A stretch of 64,000 nt of DNA from Oscillospiraceae bacterium (GCA_017439985.1 JAFSIC010000023.1:1-64000); one strand, 5' to 3'; counted from the first letter of the stretch, positions 25,604 through 34,343 are shown. Made by a program: numbers and translations. Notes: generated by a model not told the origin, from the letters alone.

Positions 25604-25663
25604 ATTTGACAGCCATACTTCCCAGCGTTCAAGGGTAAACTTCTACTGTAAGGAGGTTTGGCC

Positions 25664-25828
25664 ATGAACAAGCGGGAATTGGCGTGGAAACGCTTTGAAG
25701 AAACAGGCAGTATCTCAGACTACTTGCAGTACTGCCGCCTGACTGATTATACAGGAACAGAAGGTGAACTGCCGTATGCTGATTTCGACCGACGGGATCG
25801 TTCTGAAAGTAAAAAATCTTGGAAATGA
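25664..25828 (+). CDS. YqzL-like small protein
   Basis: A 54-residue protein beginning MNKRELAWKRFEETGSISDYL behind a perfect AAGGAGG. The W-K-x-F-E-x-TGSI-x-x-YL pattern is that of the YqzL family, which in Bacillus also lies between era and recO. Its 3' end overlaps recO by 53 bases in another frame, so they are likely coupled. Function unknown in the family. Confidence 0.72.
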   Translation: MNKRELAWKRFEETGSISDYLQYCRLTDYTGTEGELPYADFDRRDRSESKKSWK

Positions 25829-26525
25829 CGATTGTGTCTATACGATTCTGACGAGGGAAAAAGGTGTCATCACTGCATTTTCCCGCAATAGACAGCGGAT
25901 CTCCAAAGGCATGGGCTCTGCGCTGGAGCTGTTCACTTACTCAAACTTCGTGCTGTTCCAGTCAAAGGAACGCTACTCCATCAACACAGCCAGCAGCAAT
26001 AAAGTTTTCTTTGGGATCCGCAGTGATATCGAGAAAGTCTCTCTGGCTTCCTACTTGTCGGAGCTGCTCATTGAGCTTGCTCCGGAGGAAGGGGAGGATC
26101 CCAACGAATATGTGCGGCTGTTCCTCAACTGTCTTGCCATGCTGGAAAACGGGAAGCGTACGGTGCAGTTTATCAAGCCTCTCTTTGAGCTGCGGCTGAT
26201 GGCCCTGTCCGGCTATATGCCGGATCTGTTGGGCTGTGCAGGCTGCGGAGAATCAGAGGGAAAAAGCCTCTGCTTCCTTCCGAAAGAAGGTTCCATCGTC
26301 TGTAATGACTGCATCGGCCAAATCCATGGACAGCTTACCGTTCAGCTGACTCCGGGAGAATTGGCTGCGATGCGTCATATCATTTATGCACCGATGGAAA
26401 AGCTGTTTTCCTTTGCTCTGCCGGAGCAGGCTCTCAAGCGTCTTTCTGCCATTACTGAGCAATATATTTTCTGCCAGCTGGAAAAAACATTTTCCACGCT
26501 GGATTTCTATCATACACTGTTATAA
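25776..26525 (+). CDS. recO: DNA repair protein RecO
   Basis: A 249-residue protein: OB fold at the N-terminus (STDGIVLKVKNLGNDDC) and a C-terminal helical part with the zinc site CAGCGES ... CNDC (near residues 150-172). RecO loads RecA on SSB-coated DNA with RecR. The ATG at 25776 gives the usual family start and follows GAAGGTGA; an in-frame GTG at 25764 lies inside that ribosome site. It overlaps the small YqzL-like gene. Confidence 0.92.
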   Translation: MLISTDGIVLKVKNLGNDDCVYTILTREKGVITAFSRNRQRISKGMGSALELFTYSNFVLFQSKERYSINTASSNKVFFGIRSDIEKVSLASYLSELLIELAPEEGEDPNEYVRLFLNCLAMLENGKRTVQFIKPLFELRLMALSGYMPDLLGCAGCGESEGKSLCFLPKEGSIVCNDCIGQIHGQLTVQLTPGELAAMRHIIYAPMEKLFSFALPEQALKRLSAITEQYIFCQLEKTFSTLDFYHTLL

Positions 26526-26558
26526 ACTCCTTCTGTTTGAACGAAAGGAGGATTGAAC

Positions 26559-28973
26559 GTGCTTCATTCCGAAAAATACTACCGTACACTGGAGCTGGAC
26601 AAGGTATTGCAGCGCTTGGCGGATCAATGCAGCTGTGAGGACAGCCGCAAGCTGGCTTTGAATCTTCGTCCGGTGACGGATTTCTATCAAGCACAGGCTC
26701 TGATGAAGAAAACATCGGATGCTCATGCTTTGTCCGCACGCTATGCGGCGCCAACCATACATAGACTGAAAAATGTTTGTGATGCGCTGGTTCGTGCGGA
26801 AAAAGGTTCCAACCTTTCCCTGGGTGAGTTAATGGCTGTTGCCTCTGTGCTGGCCAACATCCGCTCCGTGAAGGACTGGAGAAACCGCTGTGACGTTTCC
26901 AGAACCTCTCTGGACGAACTGTTTGAATATCTGTATCCGAACAAGGGACTGGAAAACGCAATTCGCAATGCCATTGTTTCTGAAGAGGAAGTATCCGATA
27001 CTGCCAGCAAAGAACTGGGGGATATTCGCCGCAAGATCAATGCGGCACAGCTCCGTATTCGCGATAAACTGGACAAAATGATCCATTCTCCGTCCCAGAA
27101 CAAATTCCTGCAGGAGACTATCATCACCCAGCGCGACGGACGTTTTGTTGTCCCAGTTAAAGCAGAGTACCGCTCCGAAGTGAAAGGTCTTGTTCACGAT
27201 ACCTCTGCCAGTGGTGCAACCATTTTTGTAGAGCCTATGGCTGTTGTAGAAGCCAACAATGAGATCAAAGTTCTGCAAGCAAAAGAGAAGCGTGAAATCG
27301 AGCGCATTATTGCGGAGCTTTCCGCGGAAGTCGGCGTATATTCTCAGTCTATCATTTCCAGCTATGAGCTGCTGGTTGAGATCGATCTGTATTTTGCAAA
27401 AGCAACCCTTGCTTACAAGATGAAGGCTTCTGTGCCGAACCTTGTGGAAAACGGCGAGATCGACTTGAAAAAAGCCCGTCATCCGTTGATCGACCCTGCA
27501 GTGGTCGTTCCAACCGATGTGACTTTGGGCAAAACATTCGATACCCTCGTAATCACCGGCCCAAATACGGGTGGTAAAACAGTTACCTTGAAAACCATCG
27601 GTCTGCTGACCCTGATGGCAATGTGTGGTCTGATGATTCCAGCTAACGAGAACAGCACCGTTTCTGTGTTCAAGAAGGTTCTTGTTGACATCGGTGACGA
27701 GCAGAGCATCGAACAGAGTTTGTCTACGTTCTCTGCCCATATGACCAACACTGTTTCCATCATCGAAGAAGCCGATGATGAAAGCCTGGTTCTTCTGGAT
27801 GAGCTTGGTTCCGGTACCGACCCGATCGAAGGTGCGGCGCTGGCAATTTCCATTCTGGAACGTCTCCGTGCATACGGTGCGAAAATCGCAGCAACCACCC
27901 ACTATGCGGAGATGAAAGTATTTGCGCTGCAGACTCCAGGCGTACAGAACGCATCCTGCGAATTTGATGTAGAAACCCTCAAGCCAACCTACCGTCTGCT
28001 GATCGGTATCCCGGGTAAATCCAATGCGTTTGCCATCAGCCAGCGCCTCGGTCTGGACGAAAGCATCATTGAAGCTGCCCGTCAGAATATTTCCACCGAC
28101 AACAGCCGCTTTGAAGATGTTATTGCACAGCTGGATGCTGCCCGTCAAGAACTGGAGAAAGAAAAAGAAACCGTTTCTGAGCTCCGTCGTCAGCAGGAAA
28201 AGGACAAGCAGGATTGGGAAGAATACAAAATCCGCGTTAACCGCGATATGGAAAAAGAACTGCAGGCTGCGCAGGATAAAGCTAATCGTATTGTTTCTTC
28301 TGTTCGTGCAGAATCCGAGAAACTGCTGGAGGAACTGGATGATATCCGTCGCCAGAAGGAGAGCGAGGAGTTTTCCAAACTGGTGCAGGGCGCAAAAGCC
28401 GGTTATCGTTCTGCGATGAACAAAATCACCGATACTGCAAATCCTGTTATCCGTACTCTGCAGGAAGAATACGTTCTGCCTCGTCCGCTGAAAAAAGGCG
28501 ACACCGTTCTCATTGTCAAACTGCAGCAGGAAGGCACTGTTCTTTCTGAAGTGGATAGTTCCAACCGTGTTATGGTTCAGGCAGGCATTATGAAAACCAA
28601 AGTTGCTGTTGATGAGCTTCGCCTTGTAGAGAAAAAAGGTGGCGTTACCCTTAACGGCAAACCGCATAAACAGCACAAACAGCAGACCGGCTCTGTTTCC
28701 AAATCCATTACCAGCCGCAGCGAACGCAGCGCAAGCAGCGAAGTGGATCTCCGCGGAATGAATGTGGAGGAAGGTCTCATGACCATGGATCAGTACATTG
28801 ATAACTGTGTGCTCTCCGGCGTGAAAAATGTGACGATCATCCACGGTAAAGGAACCGGTGTTCTGAGACCCGCGGTTCACAGTCATCTGAAAAAACACAA
28901 AATGGTGCGCACCTTCCGCCTCGGCGTCTATGGCGAAGGCGAGTCAGGCGTTACGATTGTAGAACTGAAATAA
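26559..28973 (+). CDS. mutS2: Endonuclease MutS2
   Basis: A 804-residue protein. Walker A GPNTGGKT near residues 331-338, the ABC signature-like STFSAHM, Walker B LVLLDELGSGTDP, then a long coiled region and a C-terminal Smr nuclease domain (VDLRGMNVEEGL ... HGKGTGVLR). MutS2 suppresses recombination and resolves stalled or collided ribosomes. GTG at 26559 is chosen, seven bases after AAAGGAGG; the TTG at 26553 is too close to it. The terminator at 28980-29016 ends the block. Confidence 0.95.
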   Translation: MLHSEKYYRTLELDKVLQRLADQCSCEDSRKLALNLRPVTDFYQAQALMKKTSDAHALSARYAAPTIHRLKNVCDALVRAEKGSNLSLGELMAVASVLANIRSVKDWRNRCDVSRTSLDELFEYLYPNKGLENAIRNAIVSEEEVSDTASKELGDIRRKINAAQLRIRDKLDKMIHSPSQNKFLQETIITQRDGRFVVPVKAEYRSEVKGLVHDTSASGATIFVEPMAVVEANNEIKVLQAKEKREIERIIAELSAEVGVYSQSIISSYELLVEIDLYFAKATLAYKMKASVPNLVENGEIDLKKARHPLIDPAVVVPTDVTLGKTFDTLVITGPNTGGKTVTLKTIGLLTLMAMCGLMIPANENSTVSVFKKVLVDIGDEQSIEQSLSTFSAHMTNTVSIIEEADDESLVLLDELGSGTDPIEGAALAISILERLRAYGAKIAATTHYAEMKVFALQTPGVQNASCEFDVETLKPTYRLLIGIPGKSNAFAISQRLGLDESIIEAARQNISTDNSRFEDVIAQLDAARQELEKEKETVSELRRQQEKDKQDWEEYKIRVNRDMEKELQAAQDKANRIVSSVRAESEKLLEELDDIRRQKESEEFSKLVQGAKAGYRSAMNKITDTANPVIRTLQEEYVLPRPLKKGDTVLIVKLQQEGTVLSEVDSSNRVMVQAGIMKTKVAVDELRLVEKKGGVTLNGKPHKQHKQQTGSVSKSITSRSERSASSEVDLRGMNVEEGLMTMDQYIDNCVLSGVKNVTIIHGKGTGVLRPAVHSHLKKHKMVRTFRLGVYGEGESGVTIVELK

Positions 28974-28979
28974 TGCAAA

Positions 28980-29016
28980 GGCCTACCTTGAGCAAACATC
29001 AGGGTAGGTCTTTTTA
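28980..29016 (+). terminator. Terminator after mutS2
   Basis: GGCCTACCTTGA pairs with TCAGGGTAGGTC (one mismatch, one G-T) and is followed by TTTTT. Confidence 0.8.
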
Positions 29017-29067
29017 TATGAAAAATTATCAACTTTTCGTCTTTTTCGACAAAAAATGTACAAAGGT

Positions 29068-29097
29068 CTATCATTTTCATGGCAAGTGGTCTATAAT
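29068..29097 (+). promoter_or_regulatory. Candidate promoter of the M42 peptidase gene
   Basis: TATAAT at 29092-29097 is a perfect -10; the only -35 candidate (CTATCA, 29068-29073, spacing 18) is poor. Confidence 0.5.
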
Positions 29098-29129
29098 AAA
29101 AATACTAATGTAGGGAGGTAATTTTCATT

Positions 29130-30170
29130 ATGGTTAATGTAGCAAATTATAAAGACTATCTCTTTGATGTCACTAAAAAAATCATGTCCATCGACAGCCC
29201 TTCTGGTTACTACTGGAATGTAACGGAAGAAGTTCGCAGAATCGTGGAAGAAATGGGCTATCCATTCGAACGCATCGAAAAAGGCTGCGGCATCATCACT
29301 GTTGAAGGCGAAGATACCAGCCGTTGCACTGCTTTTGCAGCTCACGTTGATACCCTGGGTCTGATGGTTCGCTCCATTCTGCCAAACGGCGATCTGCGCT
29401 TCACCACCGTTGGCGGTCCTATCCTCAACACTCTGGATGGCGAATACTGTAACATCATCACCCGTACCGGTAAAGTTTACACCGGTACCATCCTGTGCAA
29501 AGAAGCTGCTGTTCACGTTCATCCGGGCGCTGCTTCCTCTCCAAGAAACGATGAAACCATGATCGTTCGCATCGACGAACAGGTTCACTGCAAAGCTGAC
29601 GTAGAAGCTCTGGGCATCTGCTCCGGCGACTACATTGCATACGATCCTAAAACTGTTGTTACCGAAAGCGGCTTCCTGAAATCCCGCTTCATCGACGACA
29701 AAGGCTCTGTTGCTTGTCTGCTGACCCTTCTGAAAATCATGAAAGAAGAAGGTCTGAAACCAAAGAACAACATCAAGATCATCATCTCCGTATTCGAAGA
29801 AGTTGGTCACGGTTCTTCCTACCTGCCAGCAGATGTAAACGAAATGATCGCTGTTGATATGGGCTGCATCGGTCTGGATCTGAACTGCACCGAATACGAC
29901 GTATCCATCTGTGCAAAAGACTCCGGTGGTCCATACGACTACGAACTGACTACTCAGCTGATCAACCTGGCAAAAGAAAACAACCTGAAATACGCAGTTG
30001 ATATCTACCCAAGATACGGCTCTGACGTTGGCGCAGCTCTCAAAGGCGGCAATAACATCAAAGGCGGTCTGATCGGTCCTGGCGTACATGCTTCCCACGG
30101 TATGGAACGTACCCACTATTCCGCTCTGGAAAACACCATCAAACTGTTGCTGCTCTACATCGGCTGCTAA
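29130..30170 (+). CDS. M42-family aminopeptidase
   Basis: A 346-residue zinc peptidase of the M42 (glutamyl/deblocking aminopeptidase) family. Metal-binding motifs: AAHVDTLG (near residues 70-77), FIDDKGSVA (near 188-196), and the catalytic EEVGHGS (near 224-230). It trims N-terminal residues from peptides in the cytoplasm. Codon use is as narrow as in the glutamate-fermentation genes, suggesting high expression and a catabolic role; release of glutamate is possible but not shown. Candidate -10 TATAAT at 29092-29097 and GGGAGGT ribosome site. Bounded by terminators on both sides. Confidence 0.93.
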   Translation: MVNVANYKDYLFDVTKKIMSIDSPSGYYWNVTEEVRRIVEEMGYPFERIEKGCGIITVEGEDTSRCTAFAAHVDTLGLMVRSILPNGDLRFTTVGGPILNTLDGEYCNIITRTGKVYTGTILCKEAAVHVHPGAASSPRNDETMIVRIDEQVHCKADVEALGICSGDYIAYDPKTVVTESGFLKSRFIDDKGSVACLLTLLKIMKEEGLKPKNNIKIIISVFEEVGHGSSYLPADVNEMIAVDMGCIGLDLNCTEYDVSICAKDSGGPYDYELTTQLINLAKENNLKYAVDIYPRYGSDVGAALKGGNNIKGGLIGPGVHASHGMERTHYSALENTIKLLLLYIGC

Positions 30171-30183
30171 TCCTTAACACAAG

Positions 30184-30217
30184 AAAAATCCACCGTATTT
30201 TATACGGTGGATTTTTT
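30184..30217. terminator. Bidirectional terminator
   Basis: AAAAATCCACCGTAT-TTT-ATACGGTGGATTTTTT is a perfect 15-pair hairpin with A and T tracts; it serves the M42 gene (+) and the gene ending at 30216 (-). Confidence 0.9.
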
Positions 30218-30962
30218 ATATCTTGATTTTGAATTTTCCATGGCTCCAAAGCCACATAGGTGTATGGATATCAATGGGAACAAGTTCGGTTCCTTGCAGC
30301 AGATCGGACCATTTTTGTGCAAGAAGAAGCTGTACGTTGGAAGCTTGTGCTTCTGTTTCTGAGATAAGCCCCAATTTCTGACTGGCTTGGATGACATGAG
30401 TATCGGGAGCAACTGTGATATTTTCTCTGTCAGTAAATACCACATCAGTGTATTGTTCCATCACATGGAGCCAGTAGTTGCAGATTTTATTACCGCCGAG
30501 ATAAGGAAAATCCTTTTTATTTTGCTGTATGTAAGTCTTGATTTTTCTGACGGAGAAATCATTCCACACAAACAGATTTCGAATATCACCATCCAGCTTA
30601 TGTTCAATGGTTTCACAGAGTTTTTTCCAGATGAGCGGCTGTTTATTGGGCTGCAAGGCAACTTTATACCGAACGAGGTGCTCACGCAGCTGTTCCTCAG
30701 ACATGGAACAAACTTCTCTGCTGTTAAAAACGGCACGCGCTTCTGTGTCATTATACATACGATGAGCACATTCCCATAAAACATAGGAATTGCGCTGATA
30801 ATTCAAAGCCATCGGCAGAGTGAAGTACATATAATTTTCACAGGAATCCTTTGGCAAGTGCGGATTCTCATCTTCCGGCATTTTCTCACCGCCGAGAAGT
30901 CCGTTTTTATAGGCAGAGAGAAGTCGATATACCTTCTCCAGAATTTCATCGTTTTTATCCAT
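30216..30962 (-). CDS. Probable divergent HhH-GPD-type DNA glycosylase/lyase
   Basis: A 248-residue protein I cannot name with certainty. Residues 153-197 read FPYLGGNKICNYWLHV ... VAPDTHVIQASQKLGL, which aligns with the helix-hairpin-helix and catalytic loop of endonuclease-III-type glycosylases (GVGRKTANVVL ... VDTHV.R...LGL). The putative catalytic pair is K159 and D187, 28 apart; that wide spacing recalls archaeal GO glycosylase (AGOG) rather than Nth. No C-terminal Fe-S cysteines. ATG 30962 follows GAGGTGATTTC; a TGCTATAAT box lies just upstream on the - strand. Monocistronic. Function is inference from the motif. Confidence 0.6.
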   Translation of the reverse strand: MDKNDEILEKVYRLLSAYKNGLLGGEKMPEDENPHLPKDSCENYMYFTLPMALNYQRNSYVLWECAHRMYNDTEARAVFNSREVCSMSEEQLREHLVRYKVALQPNKQPLIWKKLCETIEHKLDGDIRNLFVWNDFSVRKIKTYIQQNKKDFPYLGGNKICNYWLHVMEQYTDVVFTDRENITVAPDTHVIQASQKLGLISETEAQASNVQLLLAQKWSDLLQGTELVPIDIHTPMWLWSHGKFKIKI

Positions 30963-30980
30963 GAAATCACCTCGATCATT

Positions 30981-30992
30981 TCTATTATAGCA
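30981..30992 (-). promoter_or_regulatory. Extended -10 promoter of the glycosylase-like gene
   Basis: On the - strand TGCTATAAT, about 22 bases before the start codon; -35 not clear. Confidence 0.5.
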
Positions 30993-31073
30993 TGCTGCTG
31001 TTCGGAATTCTACCACATAAGCTCAAAGCTTTCCGCATACATTCCAGTAGATGAACAGGAAGGGGAGAGTTTG

Positions 31074-31802
31074 ATGCAGATCATTGGAGGCCATCCGTCA
31101 CTTCGGCAGTTATTCTGCGCCGCATTGAGTTGTATTCTCGTATTGTTTTCGGTTTGTTCTGTCATCCGTTTTCATGCAGAAGCAAAGCCCGCGTATGTAC
31201 AGTATCAACAGCGCCCACAGATCATTTTAGATGCGGGGCACGGAGGCATGGACGGTGGTGCAGTCGGAATCAATGGCATTGTGGAAAAGCATATCAACTT
31301 ATCAATTACGCTGAAACTCCAGGAATTATTGCAGCTCAATGGTTTCGATGTGATCTTGACCCGTGACAGTGATGATTCGATCCACGACCCGCAAGAAACA
31401 AGCATTGCAGGACAGAAACGCTCCGATATGTACAATCGAATGAACATCATCGAGCAACACCCAACAGCGCTGTTTATAAGCATTCATCAAAATATGTACA
31501 CAGACGCATCCTGTCGTGGTGCACAGATTTTTTTCAGTCCGAATCATGTAAGTTCTCAGGTACTGGCGCAGAATATACAAAATTCTTTTCAGAAGCACAT
31601 CCAGCTGGACAATACGCGACAAATCAAAGAAGCAGGAGATAATCTGTTTCTGCTGTACAATGCAAAAATTCCTGCTGTTTTGGTAGAGTGTGGTTTTTTA
31701 TCCAACCCGGACGAATCGGCATTGCTCAGTGATGAGACCTACCAAAAGAAAGTTGCCCATGTTCTGTATCTCGCATTGCTGGACTTTTATTCTGAATCCT
31801 AA
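31074..31802 (+). CDS. cwlD: CwlD-like N-acetylmuramoyl-L-alanine amidase
   Basis: A 242-residue amidase_3 protein with an N-terminal membrane anchor/signal (about residues 10-32). Zinc ligands are H in LDAGHGGMDGG, E in IVEKH and H in SIHQN; the catalytic Glu is intact in VLVECGFLSN, unlike the large amidase-like protein at 17192-20023. CwlD makes muramic-delta-lactam in spore cortex peptidoglycan, needed for germination; assignment as CwlD rather than another amidase rests on size, anchor and its place before radA. ATG 31074 follows GGAAGGGGAG. Confidence 0.85.
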   Translation: MQIIGGHPSLRQLFCAALSCILVLFSVCSVIRFHAEAKPAYVQYQQRPQIILDAGHGGMDGGAVGINGIVEKHINLSITLKLQELLQLNGFDVILTRDSDDSIHDPQETSIAGQKRSDMYNRMNIIEQHPTALFISIHQNMYTDASCRGAQIFFSPNHVSSQVLAQNIQNSFQKHIQLDNTRQIKEAGDNLFLLYNAKIPAVLVECGFLSNPDESALLSDETYQKKVAHVLYLALLDFYSES

Positions 31803-31804
31803 TC

Positions 31805-31813
31805 TGCTATAAT
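31805..31813 (+). promoter_or_regulatory. Extended -10 promoter of radA
   Basis: TGCTATAAT lies between the cwlD stop and radA; no clear -35. The transcript would start about 25 bases before the radA start. Confidence 0.5.
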
Positions 31814-31845
31814 AAGCACAGTAAGAAGTGAAGGAGTGCTGATTT

Positions 31846-33210
31846 ATGGCAAAAGCAAAGACCTATTATGTTTGCACCGAGTGCGGAAGTATGCAGCCTC
31901 GTTGGATGGGAAAATGCCCTGATTGCGGTAGTTGGAACACTTTGGAGGAGACCGTGCAGGATACAACCCCTGTGGGAAAAGGCAAAAGTTCCGCCCCGGT
32001 CACGGCGACCGTTATCAGCACCCTGAAACAAATTGATTCTTCGGAAGAAAACCGCTATACCACCTCCATGAGTGAACTGAACCGCGTGCTTGGCGGCGGT
32101 ATTGTTCCGGGATCGGTCATTCTGTTGTCCGGTGACCCCGGCATCGGTAAATCTACCTTGCTTTTGCAAATCTGCCAGAGCATCTCCGATGGAGCAAAAA
32201 CGCTCTATATCTCCGGCGAGGAAAGCCTGCGCCAAATCAAACTGCGTGCAGCACGCCTTGGTGTGGAAACAGACAATCTGCTTCTGGGTTCTACCACAAA
32301 CATCGAGTCCGTCATTGAAGCGATACATCAGCATAAACCCGATGTTGTGATGATCGACTCCATCCAGACGATGAATCTCTCCGGATTGAATTCCATGACA
32401 GGCAGTGTCTCTCAGGTCCGCGAGTGTACGCAGCTCCTGATCAACACTGCAAAAACACTGGAAATTCCGACCTTCATTGTCGGCCATGTCAATAAAGACG
32501 GCAACATTGCCGGTCCAAAAGTCATGGAGCACATGGTCGATGCGGTACTGTACTTTGAAGGCGAACGAAATCTCAGCTATCGAATCCTGCGAGCTATCAA
32601 AAACCGATATGGCTCCACCAATGAGATCGGTGTTTTCGAAATGCAGGAAAGTGGTCTTGTCGAGGTGCCGAACCCGTCTCTGGCGCTTCTGGAAGGTCGT
32701 CCACAGAATGTTTCCGGTACCTGTGTCGCATGTGTCATGGAAGGCTCCAGACCGATTCTGGCGGAGGTGCAGGCTCTTGTGAGCAAGACAAACTTCGGAC
32801 AGCCCAGAAGAACTTCTGCAGGTTTTGATTACAACCGTGCGGCTCTCATTACTGCAGTTCTGGAAAAACGCTGTGGCTATTTCTTTGGCAATCTTGACAG
32901 TTATATCAATGTGATCGGTGGTTTGCGTCTGGACGAACCGGCAGCAGACCTGGCTGTTGCTCTTGCTTTAGCATCCAACCTGTTGGATCGACCACTTTCC
33001 GACGATATGGTTGCCTTCGGTGAAATCGGTTTGGCGGGTGAAATTCGCACCGTCAACCGTGCGGCTGCTCGCGTACGAGAGGCGGAGCGTCTCGGTTTTG
33101 CACGTTGTATTCTTCCAAAGCAATGCATCGCTAATTTAGGATTTGAACCCAAAATCCAGCTGCTGGGTGTTTCCAGTTTGGCTCAAGCGATCCAGCTGCT
33201 GCTTCATTAA
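31846..33210 (+). CDS. radA: DNA repair protein RadA
   Basis: A 454-residue protein: N-terminal zinc finger (C10, C13, C24, C27), RecA-like ATPase with Walker A SGDPGIGKST near residues 95-104, the RadA-specific KNRYG motif near 250, and a C-terminal Lon-protease-like domain (VGEIGLAGEIRTV type: AFGEIGLAGEIRTVNR). It is a branch-migration helicase of recombination. GAAGGAG precedes the start. The 3' end overlaps a small - strand gene. Confidence 0.96.
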   Translation: MAKAKTYYVCTECGSMQPRWMGKCPDCGSWNTLEETVQDTTPVGKGKSSAPVTATVISTLKQIDSSEENRYTTSMSELNRVLGGGIVPGSVILLSGDPGIGKSTLLLQICQSISDGAKTLYISGEESLRQIKLRAARLGVETDNLLLGSTTNIESVIEAIHQHKPDVVMIDSIQTMNLSGLNSMTGSVSQVRECTQLLINTAKTLEIPTFIVGHVNKDGNIAGPKVMEHMVDAVLYFEGERNLSYRILRAIKNRYGSTNEIGVFEMQESGLVEVPNPSLALLEGRPQNVSGTCVACVMEGSRPILAEVQALVSKTNFGQPRRTSAGFDYNRAALITAVLEKRCGYFFGNLDSYINVIGGLRLDEPAADLAVALALASNLLDRPLSDDMVAFGEIGLAGEIRTVNRAAARVREAERLGFARCILPKQCIANLGFEPKIQLLGVSSLAQAIQLLLH

Positions 33211-33342
33211 GGGAAGCGAATCGCGGCAGTCATCAAAATAAGGGCAGTCTCCAAAGGCTTGACGAATGGGTTGTGTTCCTTCCATGGTGCAGTAGCCGTC
33301 TTTTTGATGACGGCAGGGTTTTCCACATGGGAGTAAATTCAT
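33136..33342 (-). CDS. Small Cys-rich protein (type often misnamed hydroxymyristoyl-ACP dehydratase)
   Basis: A 68-residue protein with cysteines at about 6, 10, 18, 33 and 39 (PCGKPCRHQKDGYC, DCPYFDDC). Small proteins of this pattern beside radA are frequent in clostridia and are often carried in databases under an enzyme name that such a short protein cannot justify. A metal-binding role is plausible. Its 3' end overlaps the radA 3' end on the other strand by 75 bases. The start at 33342 follows GAAAGGA. Confidence 0.6.
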   Translation of the reverse strand: MNLLPCGKPCRHQKDGYCTMEGTQPIRQAFGDCPYFDDCRDSLPLMKQQLDRLSQTGNTQQLDFGFKS

Positions 33343-33412
33343 CAAATCAATCCTTTCCGAACTAATATCGCTATTTTATGACAATGTTGATGTATTATTC
33401 AGGTGATTTCCT

Positions 33413-34161
33413 ATGAACAAAGAGCAGTTTCTTCCAATTCCATACTACCCAAGCGGAGAGGTTACTTTGTGTGCCGTCGGCGCTCGATATGGTAAAATCT
33501 GTGAAGCTCTTGATCGATATGGCATTGAAGTTTTGCGGGTTCCCGAACATGGTAAGCTGTCTCAGCCTGTGAAGGCTCATGCAGATTTACAGCTTGCAGT
33601 TTTGAAGGGGAGCAACTACTGATTGCAAAAGGGGAGAGCGACCTTCGGGAGCTACTGGAAGCTTATGGATTTCAGGTCAAAGAAGCAGAAACGGAATTAA
33701 GCAACTCCTATCCGCAAGAAGCTTTGCTGGATTTCGTGTCAACGAGCAGTCAAATTATTGGAAACCGGGAGATTATAGGAAAAATAGGATTGTTAAATAA
33801 TTCACAAATAATCCATGTAAAACAAGGCTACACCAAATGTAATTTAGCTTTAATCAATCAGAATGCTATGATTACTTCTGATCCATCAATTACAACCGCT
33901 TGTTGTAAAGCAGGTTTTGATGTTTTACAGATTCAGCCCGGATTTATCGAATTGCCCGGATATTCGCATGGATTTATTGGTGGCTGCTGTGGATTGATTT
34001 CTGCTGATCGCTTAGCTGTCTGTGGCGAACTGAATACACATCCTGACCATGATAGGATCCAACGTTTCTTAACACAACACAATGTATCTGTTATTGAATT
34101 ATGTAAAGGCCCGCTGCAAGATATCGGTGGAATCATACCATTAAAACAAAAAGCGCAATGA
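33413..34161 (+). pseudogene. DUF6873/GME-fold protein gene with one frameshift
   Basis: The N-terminal part (33413-33622, 69 codons, MNKEQFLPIPYYPSG ... KAHADLQLAV) and the C-terminal part (about 33601-34161) lie in different frames. Adding one T to the GTTTTG run at 33599-33604 joins them into about 249 residues reading HADLQLAVFEGEQLLIAKGE across the joint. The product resembles DUF6873, a GME (guanidino-modifying enzyme)-type fold; the candidate catalytic His and Cys are in YSHGFIGGCCG. Either an inactivated gene, or a homopolymer sequencing error, since both halves are otherwise intact. Confidence 0.7.
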
Positions 34162-34191
34162 AAAGACTCTGTTTAACGCAGAGTCTTTTTC
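34161..34191 (+). terminator. Terminator after the frameshifted gene
   Basis: AAAAGACTCTG-TTTAACG-CAGAGTCTTTTT forms a clean hairpin with T tract. Confidence 0.88.
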
Positions 34192-34236
34192 TGTACAATG
34201 CAACTGTCGAAACATACTGTATTTGTGGTAAATTTG

Positions 34237-34245
34237 TGATATAAT
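34237..34245 (+). promoter_or_regulatory. Extended -10 promoter upstream of the recombinase gene
   Basis: TGATATAAT; no convincing -35. Transcripts would start near 34252 and carry a leader of about 130 bases that contains the nested inverted repeat. Confidence 0.5.
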
Positions 34246-34283
34246 GAAATAGATCAATAGTTACCGTAAATATATAAAAAGTC

Positions 34284-34343
34284 CTACCCTTAATTTCGCT
34301 AAATTTTTATTTAGCGAAATTACATCAATGAAAATGAGGGTAG
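34284..34343 (+). repeat. Nested inverted repeat in the recombinase leader
   Basis: An inner perfect inverted repeat of 13 bases (AATTTCGCTAAAT at 34292-34304 with ATTTAGCGAAATT at 34309-34321, loop TTTT) is enclosed by a second one (CTACCCT at 34284-34290 with AGGGTAG at 34337-34343). The whole lies 40 bases before the recombinase start. No T tract follows, so it is not a normal terminator. Recombinase binding site or leader-RNA switch are both possible. Confidence 0.6.

Noticed and set aside
33136..33342. Hydroxymyristoyl-ACP dehydratase
   Set aside because: At 68 residues with five Cys and no hot-dog fold it cannot be this enzyme; the name is a database carry-over.
33590..33625. Programmed -1 frameshift in the DUF6873-type gene
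   Set aside because: The site GCA GTT TTG lacks a proper X XXY YYZ slippery heptamer and no clear downstream stem is present; a one-base deletion in the T run explains it more simply.
34284..34343. dif site for the XerD-like recombinase
   Set aside because: Arms and length do not fit the 28-base Firmicute dif pattern (two 11-base arms around a 6-base centre).
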